Positions 6,174 to 12,313 of a stretch of 13,269 bases of DNA are shown one piece after another. The DNA comes from Bacteroidota bacterium (lineage in GTDB: Bacteria; Bacteroidota; Ignavibacteria; Tepidaquicellales; Tepidaquicellaceae): positions 1 to 13,269 of the forward strand of contig JAEYVS010000189.1 of the NCBI GenBank assembly GCA_023429265.1, written 5' to 3'. Under the pieces are notes generated by a model. The model searched no databases. It saw only the letters and a program-made list of their open reading frames with translations, and was not told the DNA's origin. Within the stretch, counting starts at the first letter, position 1, and each line of letters begins with the position of its first letter. Position numbers and translations under genes: made by a program.

Positions 6174-7244
6174 TTATTCTACTTTTTCAATTTTTACGTC
6201 AGCATTGGGTTTCAGTCTAAGGATATTGGTGATTATGACAGTATCACCCGGAGCAAGCCCTGATAGTATCTGAACCTTGTCTTCCGTGCGCATACCAATC
6301 TGCACCTCCACCTGCGCTGCTTTACCGCCGCGAACCACATATACATCGTGACCTTTTAGCTTTGGGATTACTGCCTGTGTAGGAATGAGAATTGCGTCTT
6401 CGATGTTTTCCAGATTCAGTGTTACATTAGCAAAAGTGCCGGGAAGGAGCTTTCTTCCTTCATTGGATGCGATTGCTCTTATAAGCAGTGACCTTGTATT
6501 ACCCTCTACTTTTGGCTCATACGCGTAAACCTCACCCTCATACTCTTCATCGATACCATCTACCCTGAATTTTATCTTTTGTCCTATCTTAAAGGCTGAG
6601 ATATATCTTTCGGGAATTGAAAAATCTATCTTGACCCTGCTTACATCCTGGATTGTTGTTAACGGCGAAGTAGGAGAAACGTAGCTCCCCCTGCTGACTT
6701 CGCGAAGTCCGACAATTCCTGAGATCGGAGCCCTTATGCTTGTTTTTGATATGTCTATTAATAATATGTCGATGTCCGCCCGTACCTGCTCCAGCTCATT
6801 TTCGGCAATTTCATAGTCTTCCATTGGCAGAAGTCCTTTTTCTCTCAGCTGGTCATTGCGCTCCATCTTTTTGATGAGCAGATCCTCCTGAAGCTCGAAC
6901 TTTCTCAACCTCGCATAAAGGTCTGAATTATCGAGGGTGAATAGCGTTCTCCCTCTGCCTACATAAGTACCTTCTTTAAAATGAATTCCTGATATTTTTT
7001 TGGAAATCTCGCTTCTGATCTCGACCTCTTCATTTGCAATAATGGTACCTACAGTTTTTATGTTATTTTCAAGGATTGCCTCTTTAATAACGAAGCCGTC
7101 AGCGAGAACTGTCTGATTACGCTGGTTTCCACCGGTTTCGTGCTTTTTGTCTTCAGTAGATGTGAGTTTTGGAATTATTATTATTGCCGCAATTACAACA
7201 ACAGCAAGGAGAGACAGGGAAATGTATTTTACGGGTCTTTTCAA
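6174..7244 (-). CDS. RND efflux membrane fusion protein (periplasmic adaptor)
   Basis: A 356-residue adaptor of the HlyD/AcrA family that links an RND permease to an outer-membrane channel. Residues 1-6 are basic, 7-25 form a hydrophobic N-terminal anchor (YISLSLLAVVVIAAIIIIP), and no lipobox cysteine is present. Then follow the first half of the lipoyl domain (GTIIANEEVEIRSEISKKISGIHFKEG), a helical hairpin at about 108-160, the second lipoyl half (TSIRAPISGIVGLREVSRGSYV), a beta-barrel, and a membrane-proximal domain with AILIPTQAVIP. The frame has no ATG or GTG at a suitable place; the best start is TTG at 7242-7244, giving MKRPVKYIS. Upstream there is no strong ribosome site, which is common in Bacteroidota-like genomes. 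It is the first gene of a two-gene operon with the pump. A TolC-type partner must be encoded elsewhere. Confidence 0.92.
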   Translation of the reverse strand: MKRPVKYISLSLLAVVVIAAIIIIPKLTSTEDKKHETGGNQRNQTVLADGFVIKEAILENNIKTVGTIIANEEVEIRSEISKKISGIHFKEGTYVGRGRTLFTLDNSDLYARLRKFELQEDLLIKKMERNDQLREKGLLPMEDYEIAENELEQVRADIDILLIDISKTSIRAPISGIVGLREVSRGSYVSPTSPLTTIQDVSRVKIDFSIPERYISAFKIGQKIKFRVDGIDEEYEGEVYAYEPKVEGNTRSLLIRAIASNEGRKLLPGTFANVTLNLENIEDAILIPTQAVIPKLKGHDVYVVRGGKAAQVEVQIGMRTEDKVQILSGLAPGDTVIITNILRLKPNADVKIEKVE

Positions 7245-7487
7245 GTGAATAGGTTTACGGATATTTTTTGTAGAATTATGTGAATATGGGGAATTTAATT
7301 GATTCAGAAAGCATAAAAAACAGGCTACAAATCTAAAAACACATTAAATGTAATATATAGTTCCTGCTTTAGCCTAAAATATGAGTATAAAATTGGGGTC
7401 CCGCATGCCAAAATGTGGATATTCATTAGACAGTTTATTACCCGATTTGGTTTAATTCTACCATTGCATTAAAATTTAAAGGAAGTA
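7245..7487. other. Divergent intergenic region, no gene seen
   Basis: About 240 nt of AT-rich DNA between the minus-strand efflux operon and the plus-strand thiamin receptor leader. I see no credible reading frame or RNA gene. It holds a possible minus-strand promoter (7328-7335) and a weak 6-bp dyad, AGGCTA (7322-7327) with TAGCCT (7369-7374), that could be an operator of the efflux operon. No regulator gene lies beside it. Confidence 0.5.
7328..7335 (-). promoter_or_regulatory. Possible Bacteroidota-type -7 element for the efflux operon
   Basis: Read on the minus strand the sequence is TAGATTTG, an exact match to the TAnnTTTG -7 consensus of Bacteroidota sigma factors. It would give a leader of roughly 75-80 nt before the TTG start at 7244. 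No matching TTG/TTTG -33 element is seen at the expected distance, so this is tentative. Confidence 0.3.
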
Positions 7488-7516
7488 TTGACAAATTCGA
7501 TCAATGTATTTAACTT
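7488..7516 (+). promoter_or_regulatory. Promoter of the thiamin riboswitch leader and TonB receptor
   Basis: A perfect -35 hexamer TTGACA (7488-7493), a 17-nt spacer and a -10 TAACTT (7511-7516). The run TAACTTTAAG also resembles the TAnnTTTG element of Bacteroidota, with TTG at 7488-7490 upstream. Transcription would start near 7523, just before the first TPP aptamer at 7536, giving a leader of about 425 nt. Confidence 0.65.
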
Positions 7517-7535
7517 TAAGCAAGTTCTTTCGGCA

Positions 7536-7640
7536 CAATATCGGGGTGCTGTTTCCATAACAGGATGCGGCTGAGAATACACCCTGGGTCTTGCATCGGG
7601 GACCGGGACCTGTGTGGTAATGTCACGCAGGGAAATTTTG
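7536..7640 (+). ncRNA. TPP riboswitch aptamer 1 (THI element, diverged)
   Basis: It contains the THI-box landmarks in order: CGGGGTGC (7542-7549), a P3 stem CTGTT/AACAG, CGGCTGAGAATACACCC (7568-7584, the pyrimidine-sensing part), GACCTG (7606-7611), TAATG (7618-7622) and GCAGGGAAA (7627-7635). A P1 stem pairs 7536-7541 with 7635-7640 with one mismatch. Compared with the family consensus (CTGATCTGG ... TAATGCCAGCG), the second half is shortened: one A after CTG and the purine before TAAT are missing. P5 is kept as GTGG/TCAC, with its outer pair swapped from C-G to G-C. The fold is thus preserved by a compensatory change, but affinity may be altered. It lies alone 110 nt upstream of a second aptamer in the same orientation and has its own terminator. 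Confidence 0.8.
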
Positions 7641-7641
7641 G

Positions 7642-7686
7642 ACGCTTAATCCTTTTTTCAGAATAAGAAGGGTTAAGCGTTTTTTT
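7642..7686 (+). terminator. Intrinsic terminator of riboswitch unit 1
   Basis: A 16-bp stem pairs 7642-7657 (ACGCTTAATCC...) with 7665-7680 (...GGGTTAAGCGT), including two G-T wobbles, with a 7-nt loop. It is followed directly by a run of seven T (7680-7686). It begins one base after the P1 stem of aptamer 1. I found no clear antiterminator pairing for this unit, so how ligand would switch it is open; in its plain form it would simply terminate. Confidence 0.85.
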
Positions 7687-7748
7687 ATTAGGTTTCAAAT
7701 TCATTTCATAATGGTTAACTTGCATTAGTTCTTATCATAAATACATAC

Positions 7749-7868
7749 TATAGCGGGGTGCTTTTCCGCGATCAAATTTTTTGCGAAAGGCTGAGATCAT
7801 ACCCGTTGTCCCGAAATACTATTCAGGGGCAGAACCTGATCCGGATAATACCGGCGTAGGCAATTATA
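7749..7868 (+). ncRNA. TPP riboswitch aptamer 2 (THI element)
   Basis: A near-consensus THI box: GCGGGGTGC (7753-7761), a P3 arm pairing CTTT with AAAG and CGC with GCG, then GGCTGAGATCATACCC (7789-7804), GAACCTGATCCGGATAAT (7832-7849), ACCGGCGTAGG (7850-7860) and a P1 stem TATAG (7749-7753) with TTATA (7864-7868). P5 is CCGG/CCGG around the conserved TAAT loop. This class binds thiamin pyrophosphate and turns expression off when TPP is high. The gene directly downstream is a TonB-dependent receptor, so the riboswitch predicts thiamin uptake. The expression platform (terminator 7873-7932) and the antiterminator pairing can both be drawn. Confidence 0.96.
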
Positions 7869-7872
7869 TTTT

Positions 7873-7932
7873 AGGCGCTTAAGTTTGCTCTCTTATATCA
7901 GGTTCGGAGCAGATTTAGGCGTTTCGTTTTTT
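7873..7932 (+). terminator. Riboswitch-controlled intrinsic terminator of unit 2
   Basis: A continuous 18-bp stem pairs 7873-7890 with 7907-7924 (five G-T wobbles) around a 16-nt loop and is followed by six T (7927-7932). The loop contains ATCAGGTTC (7897-7905), the exact complement of GAACCTGAT (7832-7840) in aptamer 2. Without TPP that 9-bp pairing can break both aptamer and terminator. With TPP the aptamer holds 7832-7840 and the terminator forms. The ribosome site AAAGGAG (7933-7939) follows at once. Confidence 0.88.
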
Positions 7933-7949
7933 AAAGGAGTAATTTTAAA

Positions 7950-10361
7950 ATGAGAATTTTCTTTTCATTTGTATTTATTTTTACAACAGCTCTTTTTTCA
8001 AGTGCCATCGCACAGGATGAACCTGCTAACGATGACACAGTTCAAGATACCATCTACGAAACTCAAACGATAGAGGTAGATGCTCTTCGCGGCATAAAAG
8101 GCACGACCCCCATCACCCTGGAAAATATCGACCGTACTGAGATCGATAATTATTACTGGATGGAAGACCTGCCAATGTTCCTGAATGGCAAAACAAGCAT
8201 CAATGCGTACTCCGAATCCGGTGCGTCGATCGGCTATTCTTATTTCACCATACGCGGCTTCGATCAGAGAAGGATATCGATCCTGATAGATGGTATCCCT
8301 CAAAACGATCCCGAAGATCACCAGGTGTATTGGGTGGACATATCCGACCTTACTGCATCCGTGCAGGACATACAGATCCAGCGGGGTATAGGGACGGCAT
8401 TGTACGGTTCATCGTCCATAGGAGGAGTTGTAAATATACAGACGATCAACCCCTTCACCAACCGTTTTATGAAGGCGACAGGCGGTTACGGTGATTTTAA
8501 TTCCCACCGCTACTCGATGGAGTTTTCTTCGGGGATGATAAATAATGAGTACGGCTTTTATGGAAAGTTCGCCAAAACCAAAACCGACGGGTACCGTGAC
8601 CTATCGTGGTCTGACCACTGGTCATATTTCCTGAGCGCGGGAAAGATGTTCGGAAAAAGCTCGGTGCTTAAATTCACCACATATGGCGGACCTATTAAAA
8701 ACCACCTGGCGTACCTCGGTGTGACACGTGACTATCTCGACGGGAAAATTTCCGGAGATGCCAGGGTAGATAGAAGAGTTAACTTTCTCGACTTCGAGAA
8801 TGAAACCGATAACTATAATCAGCCGCATTATGAGCTTGTTTTCAATACACAGCCGAATAAAGATCTGTACATCTCAAATACATTAAGCTACATCCGGGGG
8901 GACGGGTTCTTCGTTACTAACTTCCCTACTTATTACGGACTGGATTTCGATTACTTCCGTCTGCAGTCATTTTTCACAACGGACAGTACAACTTACAATC
9001 CGGGCTATTACAGACGGAATCCGGACGGGACATTATACTTCGAACCGGGACGCGGCTACGAAATAGTCCGCAGTGACCTCGTCACGAATCTTCACGTGAA
9101 TAATGACACCTACGGATGGTTCCCAAAATTAAAATGGACACATCTTAACGGTAAAGGGGATCTTGTATTCGGAGGAGAGGTACGGTATCACAAATCCGAA
9201 CATTTTGGCGAGGTAACATTTGGAGACGCGCTCCCGCAAGGAACACCGGACGATTACCAATATTATTTTTATAACGGACTGAAAAATACATATTCCGTTT
9301 ACGCGAATGAGATTTACCGGTTCACCGATAAGTTCACAGGAATGCTTGGGCTGCAGTTCGTCTATCATAAATACACTGTCGAGAACGATAGGTTTAAGCC
9401 ATTCAATTTTGATGTCGATTATAATTTCTTTACCCCGCGGGTGGGAGTGAATTACGATATTAATGATAACCTCAGGGTCTTTGGAAATTTTTCGATGGCA
9501 AAAAGAGAGCCGCGGCTAAAGGATATTTATGACGCGGAAAGTCCGTACAGCACACCGAATTTCAGGATAGTTGATCCGGTAAATGGTGTCTACGAAGACC
9601 CGCTTATTAAGCCGGAGGAGATGAATGACTATGAGCTCGGCTTCGGGCTTTCACTGGATGACCTGAAGGCAGACCTGAATTTTTACCTGATGGATTTTAA
9701 TAATGAGATCGTGAATAACGGTCAGCTCGATAATGTGGGGCAGCCGATAGTAGGTAATGCAGGTAAATCCATCCACAGGGGGATAGAGGTTCAGCTTGCA
9801 TACCGTCCCTTTAAAAAAATGTACGGAGACCGCTCGCTCGGACCGCTAACGCTGGAGGGTAATTTAAACCTCTCTGAAAATTACTTCACGGAGTACATCG
9901 AAGTCCTCGGAGCAGATAGCCTTGGGAATATTATTTACGGAAACGACTACTCGGATAATACCATACTACTTAACCCCGGTATCATAGGAAATCTCCGGCT
10001 GAGTTACTTCGCGCAAAATGGTCTCGGCGCATTCATCGCAATGCAACATATTGGAAGACAGTACCTCGATAATTCAGAGAATGAGAGAAAGGATCCGTCA
10101 ATAAGAAACCAGCCGGGATATGTGGATAAGGTTATCGAGCCTTACACTGTCGTTAATGCAGGATTATCTTTTAATCTTGTCCCTATCATAGGGCAGAAGC
10201 ACTTCGGTTCATTCTTAAAACAGCTGGAGGCGAATTTCAGAGTGAATAACCTTTTTGATGTGCTGTATGAAACTACCGGAAGCGTTGACGGTTCAGGTAC
10301 GCCATACTGGATACCGGCAGCGGAGAGGAATTTCTATGTCGATCTGAGGGTCGGATTCTAG
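7950..10361 (+). CDS. TonB-dependent outer-membrane receptor, probable thiamin importer
   Basis: An 803-residue protein. Residues 1-21 are a signal peptide (MRIFFSFVFIFTTALFSSAIA) with probable cleavage before Gln22. A TonB-box-like segment (ETQTIEVDA, about 37-45) precedes the plug domain at roughly 50-165. The plug shows FTIRGFDQRRISILIDGIPQ and IQIQRGIGTALYGSSSIGGVVNI, the standard signature. The rest is a 22-strand-type barrel rich in alternating aromatic and polar residues, ending in the outer-membrane insertion signal YVDLRVGF with terminal Phe. AAAGGAG lies 10 nt before the ATG. The substrate is inferred from the two TPP riboswitches directly upstream; comparable riboswitch-controlled receptors are known or predicted thiamin transporters in Bacteroidota. 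No inner-membrane thiamin permease or salvage enzyme follows; a strong terminator closes the unit after this single gene. A general siderophore or B12 receptor is less likely, given the regulation. Confidence 0.9.
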   Translation: MRIFFSFVFIFTTALFSSAIAQDEPANDDTVQDTIYETQTIEVDALRGIKGTTPITLENIDRTEIDNYYWMEDLPMFLNGKTSINAYSESGASIGYSYFTIRGFDQRRISILIDGIPQNDPEDHQVYWVDISDLTASVQDIQIQRGIGTALYGSSSIGGVVNIQTINPFTNRFMKATGGYGDFNSHRYSMEFSSGMINNEYGFYGKFAKTKTDGYRDLSWSDHWSYFLSAGKMFGKSSVLKFTTYGGPIKNHLAYLGVTRDYLDGKISGDARVDRRVNFLDFENETDNYNQPHYELVFNTQPNKDLYISNTLSYIRGDGFFVTNFPTYYGLDFDYFRLQSFFTTDSTTYNPGYYRRNPDGTLYFEPGRGYEIVRSDLVTNLHVNNDTYGWFPKLKWTHLNGKGDLVFGGEVRYHKSEHFGEVTFGDALPQGTPDDYQYYFYNGLKNTYSVYANEIYRFTDKFTGMLGLQFVYHKYTVENDRFKPFNFDVDYNFFTPRVGVNYDINDNLRVFGNFSMAKREPRLKDIYDAESPYSTPNFRIVDPVNGVYEDPLIKPEEMNDYELGFGLSLDDLKADLNFYLMDFNNEIVNNGQLDNVGQPIVGNAGKSIHRGIEVQLAYRPFKKMYGDRSLGPLTLEGNLNLSENYFTEYIEVLGADSLGNIIYGNDYSDNTILLNPGIIGNLRLSYFAQNGLGAFIAMQHIGRQYLDNSENERKDPSIRNQPGYVDKVIEPYTVVNAGLSFNLVPIIGQKHFGSFLKQLEANFRVNNLFDVLYETTGSVDGSGTPYWIPAAERNFYVDLRVGF

Positions 10362-10384
10362 CTTACATTCCAGCTATTGACTTT

Positions 10385-10406
10385 AAAGGGGCGAAAGCCC
10401 CTTTTT
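10385..10406 (+). terminator. Intrinsic terminator after the TonB receptor
   Basis: Stem AAAGGGGC (10385-10392) and GCCCCTTT (10397-10404) with a GAAA tetraloop (10393-10396), running into five T (10402-10406). A textbook hairpin 24 nt after the stop codon; it makes the receptor a single-gene transcription unit. Confidence 0.93.
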
Positions 10407-10469
10407 CATTGCCTTTAAGATGCTCCATAATATGGTTATCTTAATTAAATTAAAAACATAACAGACCTA

Positions 10470-11174
10470 ATGAAAAAATATTTATCCATTTTGACGATCT
10501 TTGCGCTCGCTTTCCTCATAACGGCTTGCACAGAAAAAAATGAACAATCCCGGGAAAATACCGTCGATGATACGGAAGAAACTTCCGAAGGAACATCAAA
10601 TGAAACTTCCGGTAGTGAATCCGGTGAAACTTCAGGCAATACAGATAATTTCGATCCCGTGTATGGTTTAAATGTAATTCCGTCAGGATTCAGAGGATAC
10701 AAAGGCAAACCTGTGGAAGCCGCCTCCTGGACCGACTCTAACGGTGATAATCTTGTCATAATTACGGAATCCGGCAGTTCATCTGATGCCGAACTCTACG
10801 GATATCATTTTATAATGGATGGAAACAGCGGTGAAGAGCTCTGGAAGATCCAGGATTTTGTCAAAGATTGTGAGTTTGACCTTAGACTAAATTATGTGCC
10901 TGAATCCCTTTCCATTACTGACCTCGATGGGGATGGTATCGGTGAAAGCACATTCCTTTATAATATGTCCTGCAAATCCGATGTCAGTCCCGATGACCTT
11001 AAACTAATGATGCATGAGAATGACAATAAATATGCTTTGAGAGGATACACTTATATTTCATCAGTCGATGCAGGCGGGGACTATAAAGTTGACCCCGCAT
11101 TTAATAATGCTCCCGCTGAATTCAAAGATTATGCAATTCAAATGTGGCAGAGACATAAAAGATTTGAGTATTAA
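10470..11174 (+). CDS. Secreted lipoprotein with acidic Ser/Thr linker and DxDGDG loop
   Basis: The 234-residue product begins with a lipoprotein signal peptide; the lipobox ITAC puts the acylated cysteine at residue 20. Residues 21-60 form a low-complexity acidic linker rich in E, T, S and G (ETSEGTSNETSGSESGETSG), encoded by imperfect repeats of GAAACTTCC. The globular part contains LYGYHFIMDGNSGEELWKIQ, then TDLDGDGIGESTFLYNMSC (about 150-168), which resembles a calcium-binding DxDxDG loop of the FG-GAP/VCBS type, and SDVSPDDLKLMMHENDNKYALRGYT. This last pattern reminds me of a family named after M949_RS01915 and labelled surface polysaccharide biosynthesis in flavobacteria; that match is from memory and uncertain. 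Location is probably the outer membrane or cell surface. It is followed after 38 nt by a second lipoprotein gene and may be co-transcribed. Confidence 0.85.
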   Translation: MKKYLSILTIFALAFLITACTEKNEQSRENTVDDTEETSEGTSNETSGSESGETSGNTDNFDPVYGLNVIPSGFRGYKGKPVEAASWTDSNGDNLVIITESGSSSDAELYGYHFIMDGNSGEELWKIQDFVKDCEFDLRLNYVPESLSITDLDGDGIGESTFLYNMSCKSDVSPDDLKLMMHENDNKYALRGYTYISSVDAGGDYKVDPAFNNAPAEFKDYAIQMWQRHKRFEY

Positions 11175-11212
11175 ACTATCGAAAAGGTTATAGCATCTTA
11201 ATAGAAAAGCCC

Positions 11213-12295
11213 ATGAAAACCCTGCTCGCGATATTATTGTTTTTCACTTTTACCGGGTGCAATGCTCAAAAGAAGGTAAGCGATCATCTCACCGAGATAG
11301 AAATGCTTTCACGCCGGGCATCACATACATCTACACTGTTAAAAGATGGAAGAGTATTGATCGCGGGAGGATTTTATGATAGTGATGGAGAAACTGTTTT
11401 CCTGAATACCGCCGAGATATATGATCCGGAGACAGGTGAATTCACTCCCACGGGAAATATGACATCACAGCGTGTCTCCCAGAACGCAGTGCTATTATCC
11501 GATGGACGGGTTCTACTTGTTGGTGGATGGGAAAATTCAGTACGCTCTTCGCTTCTGGAGATATACGACCCGGAGACAGGCACTTTTTCCGTAGCTGCTA
11601 ATCTTCCCACGCACCGCGACGGAACAACATCGACCCTGCTTAAAAATGGGAAGGTATTGATAACAGGCGGAATAAAATCGCGCGGGGTATTCCTCGACGA
11701 AGCGCTTCTTTTCGACCCGGTGAATAACTCTGTTATCCCGGCAGCAAAAATGAATGTTCCAAGATTCTCTCATACTGCAACTCTTCTCGATGATGGCAGG
11801 GTGCTGATCACAGGAGGCGAATCACCCTCCGGAATATTATCCGAAGCAGAGATCTATGACCCGGAAACTAATACGTTCACACCAACAGCCGGTATGAACG
11901 TGAAAAGATATAAACACGCCGCAATATTAATGAATGATGGTAATGTACTAGTAGTAGCGGGAAGTGATGAGCGCGACTGGAACGGAAAATACAATACCGC
12001 TGAGGTTTACCTGGCTAAAGAAAACAAATTCATACCCGCGTCTAATCTGTCGGGAGAAAGATTCAAGCTTATGGATGCTCTCGCTCTGCTTCCCGATGGA
12101 AAAGTATTGATAGCGGGAGGTAATAAGAAACTCGAACTATATGATCCGGTCTATGATACCTTCACTGAGATAGGCACTCTTCCAGATAATTTTTATTACA
12201 CCACTGCGACCGCGCTCACTAATGGAAGCATCCTTGTTGCAGGGGGTTATAATGGGGGTATAAAAGCAACCTCTTTGGCGTGGATATATAATTAG
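11213..12295 (+). CDS. Kelch-repeat beta-propeller lipoprotein
   Basis: A 360-residue protein with a lipoprotein signal peptide; the lipobox FTGC places the cysteine at residue 16. The rest consists of kelch-type repeats of about 48-54 residues with the pattern H-x-A/S-T-L-L-x-D-G-x-V-L-I-x-G-G ... E-I-Y-D-P-E-T-x-x-F. I count six complete repeats and a seventh ending LAWIYN at the C-terminus. The N-terminal segment LTEIEMLSRR looks like the missing last strand of blade seven, so the propeller would be closed by N- and C-terminal strands together. Propellers of this kind serve in carbohydrate or protein binding at the surface; some relatives are galactose-oxidase-like, but the copper ligands of that enzyme are not recognisable here, so a binding role is more likely. 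It lies 38 nt after the preceding lipoprotein gene and converges on the permease gene. Confidence 0.88.
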   Translation: MKTLLAILLFFTFTGCNAQKKVSDHLTEIEMLSRRASHTSTLLKDGRVLIAGGFYDSDGETVFLNTAEIYDPETGEFTPTGNMTSQRVSQNAVLLSDGRVLLVGGWENSVRSSLLEIYDPETGTFSVAANLPTHRDGTTSTLLKNGKVLITGGIKSRGVFLDEALLFDPVNNSVIPAAKMNVPRFSHTATLLDDGRVLITGGESPSGILSEAEIYDPETNTFTPTAGMNVKRYKHAAILMNDGNVLVVAGSDERDWNGKYNTAEVYLAKENKFIPASNLSGERFKLMDALALLPDGKVLIAGGNKKLELYDPVYDTFTEIGTLPDNFYYTTATALTNGSILVAGGYNGGIKATSLAWIYN

Positions 12296-12313
12296 GCTTC
12301 TACTAAGCGGTTT

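Noticed and set aside
7516..7725. A 69-codon open frame on the minus strand across the first riboswitch
   Set aside because: It runs through the aptamer and terminator on the opposite strand; the conserved RNA structure explains the sequence and the peptide has no recognisable features.
7715..7743. A second promoter (TTAACT-17-TAAATA) between the two riboswitch units
   Set aside because: Match is only 4/6 and 3/6, and transcription would start at the very 5' edge of aptamer 2, cutting into its P1 stem; kept only as a test point for the tandem model.
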